Source of the DNA: Bacteroidales bacterium M6
GTDB lineage: Bacteria > Bacteroidota > Bacteroidia > Bacteroidales > Muribaculaceae
DNA: 47,346 bases
Direction: 5' to 3'
Assembly (NCBI GenBank): GCA_001689485.1
Contig: LUJQ01000039.1
Location: 25,200-72,545, forward strand
Below are positions 1 through 9,217 of this stretch, one piece after another. Every line of letters begins with the position of its first letter. Positions within the stretch are counted from its first letter, which is position 1. The notes beneath the pieces were generated by a model. It was not told the DNA's origin, did not search any database, and saw only the letters and a list, made by a program, of their open reading frames with translations. The position numbers and the translations under genes were made by a program.

Positions 1-34
1 ACACGGCGCTTTTGTCATCTATGATGTGTCTGAA

Positions 35-499
35 TTAGTTCAGATGGGCTGCAACCGCTGTTGCGAACTGCTCCTGATCCATATAGCCTACCGACGAATC
101 GGTTGTGCCGTCAGGCTTGATGTAAACCACCATGGGGATGGATTCTACAGCATATTTTGAAGCGAGTTCGGGATGAACGTCGACATCCACGCTATAGAAC
201 ACGGCTTTATCCGTGTTAGCTTTGGCAACAGCATCGAAATGAGGTGCAAACTGCTTGCAGGGGCCGCACCATGTGGCATTGAAATCAAGAACCACAAGCT
301 TGCCGTCGGCAGGGGCGATTGTCTCACCTTCCTTAAGCACGATAACGGCTTCCGCAGTCTTGGCCTCTTCGGCCACAGCCTCGGTCTGCCCCTCCTCGGT
401 TGCAGCATCCTTGGTTTCCTGTTTGGAACCGCACGATGCCAGGCTGAAAGTCAGCGCGCAAGCCGCGCATGCCGACAATAAAATCCTGTTGAATTTCAT
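35..499 (-). CDS. Thioredoxin-fold lipoprotein
   Basis: The 154-aa product has an N-terminal signal peptide ending in a lipobox (SLASC, Cys23), then an acidic Ala/Glu-rich linker to about residue 55. A thioredoxin domain follows with the redox motif WCGPC (Cys78, Cys81) and a downstream cis-proline motif (SIPMVVYIK). It should be an envelope-anchored thioredoxin-like oxidoreductase acting on periplasmic disulfides; the substrate is unknown. The start lies 21 bases after the stop of malate dehydrogenase with no terminator visible between them, so it is probably the second gene of that transcript. Family assignment is secure; cytochrome-maturation or antioxidant roles are equally possible. Confidence 0.93.
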   Translation of the reverse strand: MKFNRILLSACAACALTFSLASCGSKQETKDAATEEGQTEAVAEEAKTAEAVIVLKEGETIAPADGKLVVLDFNATWCGPCKQFAPHFDAVAKANTDKAVFYSVDVDVHPELASKYAVESIPMVVYIKPDGTTDSSVGYMDQEQFATAVAAHLN

Positions 500-520
500 T
501 ATATTACTCCGTAAAAAATA

Positions 521-1456
521 TTAAAGGGCTGCCTTGAGGGCCTCATTTGTTGCATGAACTGCTTCGGCGCTCTTGTGGAAGAGGGCTTTCTCTTCTTCGT
601 TGAGGTCGAATTCAACGATTTTCTCAATACCGTTACGGCCGATGATGCAGGGCACGCCGATGCAGAGGTCGCTTTCGCCATATTCGCCGTCGAGAAGAGC
701 CGAGCAAGAGATAAGTTTCTGCTGGTTGTGGAGCACGGCGGCAACCATCTGTGCCGATGCAGCACCGGGTGCATACCATGCCGAAGTGCCGAGAAGTTTG
801 GTAAGTGTAGCACCACCGACCATAGTGTCGGCAGCAACCTTTGCGAGCTGGTCGGCAGGAACATATTCCGACGCGGGCACACCACGGTAAGCGGCAAAGC
901 GGGTAAGGGGAATCATAGTGGTGTCGCCGTGGCCGCCGATAACGATGCCTTCAACCTCGGTTGCATTCGCGTTGAGCGCGAGGCTGAGATAATATTTGAA
1001 GCGTGCGCTGTCGAGTGCACCGCCCATGCCGATAATACGGTTTTTGGGAAGGCCGGAAATTTTGTGGATAAGGTAGGTCATCGTATCCATCGGGTTGGCC
1101 ACGCAGATGATAATGGCATTGGGAGAGTGCTTGAGTACATTGTCGGTAACAGATTTCACGATACCGGCATTGACGCCGATAAGTTCTTCGCGGGTCATAC
1201 CGGGCTTGCGGGGAACGCCTGATGTGATAACTACGACATCTGAATCGGCAGTCGCGGCATAGTCGTTGGTGACGCCGGTGAGACGTGTCTGCAAACCAAG
1301 GATATTGGCGGTCTGCATGATGTCCATGGCCTTCCCTTCGGAAACGCCTTCCTTGATGTCGATGAGCACAACTTCGTCGGCAACCTGAGTGGTAACCAAT
1401 ACATTAGCGGTAGTAGCGCCTACGTTGCCGGCGCCCACAACTGTTACTTTTGACAT
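521..1456 (-). CDS. mdh: Malate dehydrogenase
   Basis: The 311-aa product catalyses NAD-dependent malate/oxaloacetate interconversion in the cytoplasm. The Rossmann motif GAGNVG is at residues 8-13. The substrate-binding loop has the arginine-containing VPRKPGMTREE that marks malate rather than lactate dehydrogenases. The central ANPMDTMTYL block and the catalytic histidine block GGHGDTTMIP are intact. Length is normal for the LDH-like MDH family. It is preceded by a Bacteroidales-type promoter and a leader of about 90 bases, and is followed closely by the thioredoxin lipoprotein gene. Confidence 0.97.
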   Translation of the reverse strand: MSKVTVVGAGNVGATTANVLVTTQVADEVVLIDIKEGVSEGKAMDIMQTANILGLQTRLTGVTNDYAATADSDVVVITSGVPRKPGMTREELIGVNAGIVKSVTDNVLKHSPNAIIICVANPMDTMTYLIHKISGLPKNRIIGMGGALDSARFKYYLSLALNANATEVEGIVIGGHGDTTMIPLTRFAAYRGVPASEYVPADQLAKVAADTMVGGATLTKLLGTSAWYAPGAASAQMVAAVLHNQQKLISCSALLDGEYGESDLCIGVPCIIGRNGIEKIVEFDLNEEEKALFHKSAEAVHATNEALKAAL

Positions 1457-1553
1457 AATTTCGTTATTTGAAAATAAATGAATGTGTTAGAATTTGCCGT
1501 TTCCGAACCGACACGGCCACACAGCGGGTGTGAGCCGGGGTTCATCCACGATG

Positions 1554-1585
1554 CAAATATAGCTAAATATTTCCGCAATAACCAA
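1554..1585 (-). promoter_or_regulatory. mdh promoter
   Basis: Minus strand: TTG (1583-1585), 21-base spacer, TATATTTG (1554-1561), matching the Bacteroidales -33 TTG / -7 TAnnTTTG consensus. It lies about 100 bases upstream of the mdh start. Confidence 0.7.
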
Positions 1586-1619
1586 AATTAACCAATTTTA
1601 AAGATACCTCCGGCCTCAA

Positions 1620-3992
1620 TCAGCGCAGGAACCTGGAGGCTGTGAAATAAAGGCCGAAAGAAAGCCCGACGTGCCAGTTGCGTGCCGGATATGACAGATA
1701 GTTGACATATCCGCACACAGAGGCAAACGGCAGGTTATACACCAGGTCGAGTTCGACCGCGAATTCCGGATCCTGCAACCATTCGCCATAATACACCCCG
1801 AAGCCGTCGGCAGCCTGCTCGATTTTCTTGAAAGGCATAAACATATGGGCGCTTAAACGCACCTGGGCACGCTGGAACGGACGCCAGACAGGCGTAACGC
1901 CGACAGCCGCAAACGAATTGGCATGGAACGCCTTGTTGAAAACATCCTCCATCGACACCGATGGGGTGAACGACGGCGCGTTTACGATTGACGCATAATA
2001 TGTGTTCAGCAATTTACGGTTCGACACCAGCACATCGGCCTGCAAACCCAACGAGAATTTCGACCCGCATGAGATGTAATGCTCCACATCGGCCTCGGCC
2101 TGGAACCAATGCTGTTCGGCCGACGAGCGCTCAAGGGCACCGCCTATGACGTCACGCCGGTGCGAATATTTGCCAAGCGTCTGCATAGCCGTGAATCTGA
2201 CCATTGTGCCGGACACCGGGTAGCATGCATTGTCAAGCGTGTTATACTCAAAACGGCCTATCGCCTGGGCTAGATCCATCGCCGTCTGCTCGGGGCTTGA
2301 CTCCGTGAAATCCACCCGGTCGTTGGAATAGAACCTGTCATGGCTGCGGCCCCCGCCCACCCCGATCATCGCTTTGCCACGCCTGCCCACGGCCCATTCA
2401 TAGCCTATGCGGCCGAATGCATCGTAATGCGAAATGAAAGCCGGGGAATTATCCTGGAAGAAAAGCTTGTCGTTTTCATAATATTTCTGCCTCGAATACA
2501 CTGCCTCTAATCGCAACCCCGAAGGGATGTTGTTGTTGGTCAGATAAATCTGGGCATCGGCCTGCGCCGCCATATAGCTCTGACCGACCCATCCCATAAG
2601 GCGTGTCGACCATGAGCCGAACGACATACTGGCATATTCCGCCGAAACGAAAATCATCGAGTTAATAGAGGATGTGAGATAGCCCCCGGCACCGACCGAG
2701 AAATTATTTTTGACATCCGCAACAAGGTCGAGCCCGAACAAGCCGGTTGTGTCATTATAATGCGCCTGAGGGAAAAGGTTACGCAGTTTGCCGGGGGTCA
2801 AAGCCCGGTAATAGGCCATGCGGGCTTTCCCGATGCCGAACGTATCGGCCTTTTCCTTGCTGCGGTCGAACATACGGACAAGGTATTCGTTCTGCGACGG
2901 TGTGCCGCCCGACACATGCACCGAGTCAAACCTTACATAAGGGGTGGCTGATTTGAACACAGCCCTGCGCAGACGACGCACATCCGACGGGATACGCGTC
3001 GTGACACGGCCCTCCACCGAGTCCATCATCTCCATAGCCCTGGCATAACCAGCCTGGTATATCTCCCTGGCCTTGCCGAAATCCAACAACGAGAACCGGC
3101 TCACATCCACATGGATACGTATCCCCTCGTCGGCCGGGAGGTCATAGTCGTTGTTCTGTATAATCATATTCTCAAGTTGGGAGACAATGCTCCCCGAAGG
3201 GGTGGATTCCTCGGAATGCACATCGACTCCTATCATTATCGAGGGGGCGAAATCCTCACGCATCACATCAACCGGGAAATTGTCGTAAATGCCCCCGTCG
3301 TACATCTCCACCCCGCCAATCTTGATTGGGGCAAACACTGCGGGGAAACTCATCGACGCCCTGATAGCATCGGAAAGCATGCCGCTGCGGCACACCACCT
3401 TATGTTTGTGCGTAACATCCGATGTCACACAGCGGAACGGCACGAACAAACGGTCGAAATCACCGCCGCACTGCGCCGTATATGCGGCAAACAAATCCAT
3501 GAATGCAAAATTCATAGGGAGTGGCGAAATCAGGCTTGCAGGCATCAGCCCCGAACCTGGCACGGAATCACCCTTGTTAAGGTTGATATTCAGCGAGGCA
3601 AATGCAGGGGTTTGCGGCTTCTGAAGGAAATAATACGTGAGGTTGGGGTCAATCTGCCCGGTCGACCAGCTTGCAAAACCTTTGGAAAGAATCAGGTCGA
3701 GCATTTCGGCAGGTGTATATCCTGCGGCATAAAGTCCGCCGACAATAGCCCCCATCGAAGTCCCGGCAACAAAATCAATAGGTATATCGTGATCTTCCAA
3801 TGCCTGGATTACACCTATATGCGCAATCCCTTTGGCGCCACCGCCGCTAAGCACCAGCCCCACCGACTGGTGAGCCCGGGATGCGACATGGCTTTCCGGA
3901 ATGGAATCATCACTTTTCGCAGGCAACGAAACAACACAGGCCATAACGACGGCCACAACCGCCAATATCATCGGTCTAATACTCATAATCAC
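1620..3992 (-). CDS. Patatin-like phospholipase with outer-membrane barrel
   Basis: The 790-aa product is a predicted surface-associated serine lipase. It has a signal peptide (residues about 1-26), then a patatin domain with the oxyanion motif GGGAKG (50-55), the nucleophile motif GTSMG (Ser79) and the dyad motif YDGG near residue 230. After a linker, perhaps a POTRA-like segment (about 345-420), the C-terminal ~370 residues are rich in alternating aromatic strands and end in YFTASRFLR, as in Omp85/BamA-like barrels. This matches the PlpD-type architecture of patatin plus 16-strand barrel. The start could be Met1 or Met3; both keep the signal peptide. It appears monocistronic. Confidence 0.93.
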   Translation of the reverse strand: MIMSIRPMILAVVAVVMACVVSLPAKSDDSIPESHVASRAHQSVGLVLSGGGAKGIAHIGVIQALEDHDIPIDFVAGTSMGAIVGGLYAAGYTPAEMLDLILSKGFASWSTGQIDPNLTYYFLQKPQTPAFASLNINLNKGDSVPGSGLMPASLISPLPMNFAFMDLFAAYTAQCGGDFDRLFVPFRCVTSDVTHKHKVVCRSGMLSDAIRASMSFPAVFAPIKIGGVEMYDGGIYDNFPVDVMREDFAPSIMIGVDVHSEESTPSGSIVSQLENMIIQNNDYDLPADEGIRIHVDVSRFSLLDFGKAREIYQAGYARAMEMMDSVEGRVTTRIPSDVRRLRRAVFKSATPYVRFDSVHVSGGTPSQNEYLVRMFDRSKEKADTFGIGKARMAYYRALTPGKLRNLFPQAHYNDTTGLFGLDLVADVKNNFSVGAGGYLTSSINSMIFVSAEYASMSFGSWSTRLMGWVGQSYMAAQADAQIYLTNNNIPSGLRLEAVYSRQKYYENDKLFFQDNSPAFISHYDAFGRIGYEWAVGRRGKAMIGVGGGRSHDRFYSNDRVDFTESSPEQTAMDLAQAIGRFEYNTLDNACYPVSGTMVRFTAMQTLGKYSHRRDVIGGALERSSAEQHWFQAEADVEHYISCGSKFSLGLQADVLVSNRKLLNTYYASIVNAPSFTPSVSMEDVFNKAFHANSFAAVGVTPVWRPFQRAQVRLSAHMFMPFKKIEQAADGFGVYYGEWLQDPEFAVELDLVYNLPFASVCGYVNYLSYPARNWHVGLSFGLYFTASRFLR

Positions 3993-4233
3993 TTATCAAA
4001 CAGTTGAAACCCGGAAGCAGTGACATAACCCAAGCCCCGGAACCGGCACCGATTTGCCTGGCCGGGGCATGTGAAACGGCATTGACCCGCTTCTGAAATG
4101 GAACAATCGGGCCGGATGGTAGGTTCGCACCGGCAGTGCTGCACATATTTTTTTCAAAGTGCGGAATCTTCTTGGCAGCCATCGCAAACCCCAATCAAAA
4201 TTAAACATTTTTTCATTAATCCGAAAGATTATT

Positions 4234-4264
4234 TTGACTTTTAGAACAAAAAGAGCTACATTTG
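4234..4264 (+). promoter_or_regulatory. Promoter of the DUF805 gene
   Basis: TTG (4234-4236), 20-base spacer, TACATTTG (4257-4264): a full match to the Bacteroidales consensus. Transcription would start near 4270, giving a leader of about 165 bases that contains two perfect palindromes. Confidence 0.75.
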
Positions 4265-4278
4265 CGGTAATAAGATTT

Positions 4279-4326
4279 GCCGACGGAGGCCTCCGTCGGC
4301 ATCTGTACCCGGCCGGGTACAGATGC
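4279..4326 (+). promoter_or_regulatory. Two abutting perfect palindromes in a 5' leader
   Basis: A 22-base perfect palindrome (4279-4300) and a 28-base perfect palindrome (4299-4326) sit end to end right after the predicted transcription start of the DUF805 gene. As RNA they would form two strong hairpins; as DNA they could be operators. No U tract follows, so they do not look like a normal terminator. The rest of the 3993-4436 intergenic region holds no gene I can support. Confidence 0.6.
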
Positions 4327-4436
4327 CGTTCCAACCGGGAAACTACACCTTTCCCATCATGGCAATCATAGCAGACTGTCGGAAATCTTCGCATAAACAG
4401 ATATTTAATCTTTAACCAACTAAAATATCATTCATT

Positions 4437-4820
4437 ATGGAAAATTACCAACAGGGCTGCAACCAACCCACCCCCTCACCTACCTCCTACATAGGATTAG
4501 TGGAGGCTGTGAAAATCTGCTTCAACAAATACGCCGACTTCAAAGGCCGTGCATCACGTGCCGAATACTGGTGGTGGTATCTTTTCACCGTGCTGGTAGC
4601 CATCGCATTGGGCTGGATCCCATTCCTTGGCTTGGCCATTTCCCTGGCATTATTCGTTCCCACATTGGCCGTAAGCTGGCGCCGCATGCATGACATAGGC
4701 AAAGGCGGCGGATGGTGGTTCATCAACTTCATCCCCTTGGTAGGATTGATTCTATGGATTGTATGGTGCTGCCAGAAATCAGAACCTACAACCAACCGTT
4801 TCGGCGAAATGCCCCTGTAA
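4437..4820 (+). CDS. DUF805 family inner-membrane protein
   Basis: The 127-aa product contains the DUF805 core: a cytosolic stretch with FNKYADFKGRASRAEYWWW, then hydrophobic segments (about residues 45-80 and 95-117) separated by a loop with RRMHDIGKGG. The family is small polytopic membrane proteins of unknown function. The N-terminal ~18 residues are Gln/Pro/Ser-rich. It has its own promoter and terminator, so it is a single-gene unit with an unusually structured leader. Confidence 0.9.
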   Translation: MENYQQGCNQPTPSPTSYIGLVEAVKICFNKYADFKGRASRAEYWWWYLFTVLVAIALGWIPFLGLAISLALFVPTLAVSWRRMHDIGKGGGWWFINFIPLVGLILWIVWCCQKSEPTTNRFGEMPL

Positions 4821-4839
4821 ACCAAATCGCAAACAACAA

Positions 4840-4880
4840 CGGCGGTGTGTCAAAAATGCAAGATTTTTGGCACACCGCCG
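4840..4880 (+). terminator. Terminator after the DUF805 gene
   Basis: Arms cggcggtgtg and cacaccgccg, extended by a caaaaa/tttttg match, form a long hairpin 20 bases after the stop. It may also serve the opposing MBL-fold gene. Confidence 0.7.
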
Positions 4881-4948
4881 AGATTTTAGCCCATATGGCG
4901 AGGATGCTGCCGGAGTGTTTCAGTTGCCGGTCAAATATCCTTATTGAT

Positions 4949-5929
4949 TCAATATACAATCTTCTCACCCCACACAGGTAGCATGACGCGTCCTGACGGC
5001 AGGTTCAGTGCATCACAGAGGTCGCGGCAGCGGGCAAGCCCGTAAGGATAGCTCCAGCGCCATTTGTCGACCGGGTGGCTGAGTTCCATTATATGCGACA
5101 TAAGCACCACCTGCGGCGACAGCTTACCGACAGCCTTAGGCATATCCAGCCCTACGGCAAGATGCGGAATCAATATATCGACCGGCTTGGTTTTACGTAA
5201 CTGCTCCCAGTTGCGGGCATCGCCCAGATGAAGAATCACCTTGTGCCCGGCATCCTCACCGCAGTCAATCTCATAGGTTACCACGAAACCTGTCAGTGCC
5301 GGGTTGTGGTCGACTATCGTTGTCACAATCTCGATACCATCCTGAGGATGGAGCACATCGCCTGTGGCAACCCTCTCACCCGTTTCCAGGAAATTGGAAT
5401 AGACCGGCTTCCCGGCAGCCGCCATCGCTTCGACCAAAGGTATCGACACATGATCCTGATGGTTATGGGTTATGCACAGGAATTCAAGCACCGGGGCAAG
5501 CATTGCGGCATCGCGATGCTTGATGTCGATGCCGAACGTGTGCGACGGGGTTTTGACCACATATCCCATATTGTAAAGATGCCATAGTGCCACCGAGCCA
5601 TAGTCAACACTGGTATGTGCCACCTCGTCGAGCACCTTGTCCAGGGCCGATTGGTAGAATTGGAATATCGTGCCGTCCTCACTGCTGCGTAGGTCGCTGC
5701 CAGGGGCGGCATCGCAATGTTCAAACCACATGGTGTGCGTGCAGCTGTCGGCATAAGGCTGCATACGCTCCATCAGCCTTTCGCGCACCCATCCATGGTT
5801 TGCACATGACGTCTGCCACATCGCCTCCGCCAGTCGCCCGGCATCCGTACCGGCGGCATATAACGAAACCGCCAACCCGACGGAAGCCGGTATGGCACAG
5901 GCTGCCCGCAATAGTGATAATGACCGCAT
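4949..5929 (-). CDS. Secreted metallo-beta-lactamase-fold hydrolase
   Basis: The 326-aa product begins with a signal-peptide-like segment (residues 1-25). About 130 residues of unassigned sequence follow, then an MBL-fold core with the metal motif THNHQDH (near residue 155), a later HLGDARNW (H and D ligands) and a C-terminal PHLAVG. The motif departs slightly from HxHxDH (HNHQDH) but the spacing fits. Likely a periplasmic or lipid-facing hydrolase; the substrate is unknown. Its stop lies 19 bases from the beginning of the downstream non-coding region and its start 12 bases after the stop of the acyl-CoA ligase gene, so the two are probably co-transcribed. Confidence 0.8.
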   Translation of the reverse strand: MRSLSLLRAACAIPASVGLAVSLYAAGTDAGRLAEAMWQTSCANHGWVRERLMERMQPYADSCTHTMWFEHCDAAPGSDLRSSEDGTIFQFYQSALDKVLDEVAHTSVDYGSVALWHLYNMGYVVKTPSHTFGIDIKHRDAAMLAPVLEFLCITHNHQDHVSIPLVEAMAAAGKPVYSNFLETGERVATGDVLHPQDGIEIVTTIVDHNPALTGFVVTYEIDCGEDAGHKVILHLGDARNWEQLRKTKPVDILIPHLAVGLDMPKAVGKLSPQVVLMSHIMELSHPVDKWRWSYPYGLARCRDLCDALNLPSGRVMLPVWGEKIVY

Positions 5930-5941
5930 ATGTTTCAGAGA

Positions 5942-7612
5942 TTAGCTATAAAGATAGCGTTTTATTGATTTTTTCGGGGTCTTTTCAAACTCGTGCGGTA
6001 TAAGCTGCACATAGTCGACCTTTTCATAGGGGGCCACCAGGCTGTTGAGTTCCACGCGGTTGCGTTCCATCAGCTCAGGCAGCTGTCCCACTTCCACACC
6101 GTCGGCATCCATACGCTCGTAATCGGGATAGACAATGGCTGTCAGCCCTTTCCCACGCTCAACGATAAGGCTTTCGTTCACATAAGGCATATTATTCAGC
6201 TTTGCCTCGATTTCCTCAGGATAGATATTCTGCCCTGACGCACTCAGAATCATCGTTTTGTAACGTCCTTTGATAAAAAGCGTCCCGTCGGTTGAGCGTG
6301 TCCCCATATCGCCCGTATGCAACCAACCATCTTTATCGATGACATCAGCCGTGATCGACGGATTCTTATAATACCCCTTCATCCGGTTCTGCCCGCGCAC
6401 ACATATCTCGCCTGGCACGGTTTCAGGGTCATCGCTGAGGATTTTCGATTCCATATTCGGCAATGTACGCCCGCAACTGCCAGGCTGGAATTCCCTCCAG
6501 GGGGTATAGCTTATCAACGGGCCGCACTCGGTCATGCCGTAGCCCACCGTGAACGGGAACTTGATTTTATGAAGGAAAGCCTCAACTTCGCCGTTAAGGG
6601 GCGCGCCGCCGATAATAACCTCCTCGAACGCGCCGCCGAAAGCCTCGACAAGCTTGCTGCGGATGTTGGCATATATCGCCCCGTCGATCAAAGGCAACGC
6701 AAGCGCCCAACGTATAGCCCTGCGGGTAATCATCGGCACAATCTGCTTGCGGTAGATTTTTTCGAGAATCAACGGCACACATATAACCAGGTTGGGCCGC
6801 ACCTGCGCCATGGCCGCCAGCAGGAGGCGGGGCGTAGGGGTCTTCCCGAAAAGGGTCACGAATGTCCCGACGGCAAGAGGCACAAGCATATCGAACGCAC
6901 ACCCGTAGGCATGGGCCAGGGGGAGGAACGACAAGGCGCGTGAGCCTTCGTAATGCAGCCTGGAATTGATGCCGAGCACCACATTCCCGCATATGTTGTC
7001 GTAAGTCAGCATCACCCCTTTGGAAAACCCTGTGGTGCCCGATGTGTAGTTTATAATCGCCGTGGCATCCTTGTCAACCTCGGGATAACACACGTTTTCA
7101 GGGTTGAACCCGCCCCGGTAAACGGCGTTGAAACGACGCGACAGGTTACGGATAACGCGTTCGGCCTCCGCCTCCCCTTTCCCGGGGCGCTCGGCCAGCA
7201 CATGCCGCGTTTCAAGCGAAACTACAACCTTCAGCTTGGGCATCTGCTCGAAATCGCAAGCCTCCCATATGGAACGGTTGACGAAAAGCACTGTGGCATC
7301 GGAATGGTTGATGATGTGTTGAGCGTCGTGGGCGTTGAAATCCGCCAATATAGGCACAATGGTCGCCCCATAGGTGATTGTGGCCATAAAGCATATCACC
7401 CATGTGGTGGAATTTCTACCCAGAAGCGCCACCTTGTCACCCGGTTTCAGCCCTATCTGCTTGTAGAACAAATGCATCCGTGCTATCCGGCGGGCCATCT
7501 CGCCGTAACTCACAATCTCGTCGGAACCATATTCCGTCAACGCCGGTAGCGACCAGTTCTCGCGGAAGCTACGTTCATATATCTTTAGGATATCCTGTTG
7601 GTAATATGTCAT
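5942..7612 (-). CDS. AMP-forming acyl-CoA ligase
   Basis: The 556-aa product is an ANL-superfamily enzyme that adenylates a carboxylic acid and transfers it to CoA or another thiol. The P-loop-like A3 motif YTSGTTGFSKGVML, the A5 motif GYGMTECGP and the A7 motif GWLHTGD are intact. The C-terminal domain carries the KGRYKTMILSASGQNIYPEE linker and a late lysine (KKSIKRYLYS). Length and motifs best fit long-chain fatty-acyl-CoA synthetases, but substrate cannot be read from sequence. It is transcribed from its own promoter and is followed by the MBL-fold gene. Confidence 0.92.
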   Translation of the reverse strand: MTYYQQDILKIYERSFRENWSLPALTEYGSDEIVSYGEMARRIARMHLFYKQIGLKPGDKVALLGRNSTTWVICFMATITYGATIVPILADFNAHDAQHIINHSDATVLFVNRSIWEACDFEQMPKLKVVVSLETRHVLAERPGKGEAEAERVIRNLSRRFNAVYRGGFNPENVCYPEVDKDATAIINYTSGTTGFSKGVMLTYDNICGNVVLGINSRLHYEGSRALSFLPLAHAYGCAFDMLVPLAVGTFVTLFGKTPTPRLLLAAMAQVRPNLVICVPLILEKIYRKQIVPMITRRAIRWALALPLIDGAIYANIRSKLVEAFGGAFEEVIIGGAPLNGEVEAFLHKIKFPFTVGYGMTECGPLISYTPWREFQPGSCGRTLPNMESKILSDDPETVPGEICVRGQNRMKGYYKNPSITADVIDKDGWLHTGDMGTRSTDGTLFIKGRYKTMILSASGQNIYPEEIEAKLNNMPYVNESLIVERGKGLTAIVYPDYERMDADGVEVGQLPELMERNRVELNSLVAPYEKVDYVQLIPHEFEKTPKKSIKRYLYS

Positions 7613-7667
7613 GTCTGTATAATCAAGTGCAACATATTCGAACCCCTGGTTCTTTGCCTTTTAGAAA

Positions 7668-7698
7668 CAAAATTAATATAAAAGATTGTTTCCTACAA
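7668..7698 (-). promoter_or_regulatory. Promoter of the acyl-CoA ligase gene
   Basis: Minus strand: TTG (7696-7698), 20-base spacer, TAATTTTG (7668-7675). The leader is about 50 bases. Confidence 0.65.
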
Positions 7699-7807
7699 CC
7701 ACCGCCTTCCTGACTATAATACGCACACCTCCTTGTACAGCACAAAGTCCCGGATTTACACGCGGTTCCATAACCGGCGACATAAAAACACTTTGCAGCT
7801 ACACAAT

Positions 7808-7838
7808 TTGGCCGTCATGCTATTTTTCACTAAATTTG
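7808..7838 (+). promoter_or_regulatory. Promoter of the polysaccharide cluster
   Basis: TTG (7808-7810), 20-base spacer, TAAATTTG (7831-7838). Transcription should begin near 7843-7845, so the far-upstream ATG at 7843 cannot be the start. The leader to 8002 is about 155 bases and shows no UpxY-type anti-termination gene. Confidence 0.75.
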
Positions 7839-8001
7839 CGCAATGATTGCCCGCGCACTACGTGTGCTGAAAATTAAAACACCCGACATCCCGCCGGGGT
7901 TTATGCAATTAATAATGCACACTGGGCAAGCCAATCAGAAATCTATTGTTGCATCAACACATTTTTTCATCACATATCACGAATCACACATCTCACTCAT
8001 C

Positions 8002-9129
8002 ATGGAGAATTGGGCTTTAACCTCATTTGTAGCTTTTATCTTAAGCGCGTTCTGTGCCGGTATATTGATACCGCAGATATTGTTGGTGGCATTCCGTCGG
8101 AACCTTTTTGACGAACCCGACCATCGTAAAATCCACCACGGGATTGTGCCGCGCCTCGGAGGCATAGCATTTACACCGGTTATATTCTTCACGGTGTCGT
8201 TACTGCTCGGAATCGAATATTCCATGGGGATGGATATGAACGGCCTTATGGCTGAAAACGCCCGTGCCATAGCGTTCGGTGTGTGTGCCATCCTGCTTCT
8301 CTACCTTACCGGCATGAGCGACGACCTCGTCGGTGTACGCTACCGCGCAAAACTGGTTGTGCAGTTCATCTGCGCCGCCCTGCTGGTAGCCGGAGGGCTG
8401 TGGGTTTCAAACCTGCACGGAATATTGGGCATATATGAAATACCCTTTTGGCTGGGAGCGCCCCTTTCCATGGTCATAATCGTTTATGTTGTCAATGCCA
8501 TCAACCTTATCGACGGAATCGACGGCCTTGCATCAGGTCTTTCCGCTGCCGCTTTCATCATCTACGGCACAGTGTTCGGCCTGGTAGGGAAACCCGTTTA
8601 CGCCGTAATGTCGTTCGCGGCACTCGGCGTACTCGTACCGTTCTTCTATTATAACGTGTTCGGAAACCCGGTAAAACGTAAAAAAATATTTATGGGCGAC
8701 ACCGGCTCGCTCACCATCGGCCTCCTGTTGACATTCATGGGGCTGCAGATACTTGTCTATTCACCGGAACAAGTGCCGTTGTTCGGCACCAACGTGATAG
8801 TCATGGCGGTTTCTCCTCTGATTATACCGTGTTTCGACGTTATACGGGTGTTTGCATTCAGGCTCATCCACCACGGCAACCCGTTCCTGCCCGACAAAAG
8901 CCACATCCATCACAAACTGCTTGCCATAGGCATGCCGCAAAAGGCCGCAATGGTTTCGATTGTGATCGGCGCAGTGTTTTTCAGCGCGCTCAACATATTC
9001 CTGTCGCGCTACCTCAACGTCAACGCCTTGCTTTTTATCGATATCTTTTTGTGGACTGCCGCGAACTACATCATAAACCGGCTTATCAGCAAACATAAAG
9101 GTGTTGCACAAAACAACGGTAACAACTAA
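8002..9129 (+). CDS. MraY/WecA-family phosphosugar transferase
   Basis: The 375-aa multi-spanning protein transfers a sugar-1-phosphate from UDP-sugar to undecaprenyl phosphate, the first step in surface-glycan assembly. Diagnostic motifs are the cytosolic DDLVGVRYR, NLIDGIDGLASG, the nucleotide-binding GDTGSLTIG and the C-terminal HIHHKLLAIGM loop of the WecA branch. I chose Met at 8002 because the upstream 53 codons begin at the predicted transcription start and lack membrane character. An SLBB export gene and a Wzz-like gene follow on the same strand. Confidence 0.93.
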   Translation: MENWALTSFVAFILSAFCAGILIPQILLVAFRRNLFDEPDHRKIHHGIVPRLGGIAFTPVIFFTVSLLLGIEYSMGMDMNGLMAENARAIAFGVCAILLLYLTGMSDDLVGVRYRAKLVVQFICAALLVAGGLWVSNLHGILGIYEIPFWLGAPLSMVIIVYVVNAINLIDGIDGLASGLSAAAFIIYGTVFGLVGKPVYAVMSFAALGVLVPFFYYNVFGNPVKRKKIFMGDTGSLTIGLLLTFMGLQILVYSPEQVPLFGTNVIVMAVSPLIIPCFDVIRVFAFRLIHHGNPFLPDKSHIHHKLLAIGMPQKAAMVSIVIGAVFFSALNIFLSRYLNVNALLFIDIFLWTAANYIINRLISKHKGVAQNNGNN

Positions 9130-9217
9130 TTTTGCATCCGGATTGCGGGAGGCCATCCCGACCTCCCGCTCCCGATATTTCAACAACAGACGAACCTTGA
9201 CCAAGATTTCGAAAGCA

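Noticed and set aside
554..1222. 222-codon frame opposite malate dehydrogenase
   Set aside because: Mirror of the conserved mdh coding sequence without independent support.
3111..4007. Long antisense frame (298 codons) opposite the patatin gene
   Set aside because: High-GC shadow of a clearly real gene; no domain, promoter or start context.
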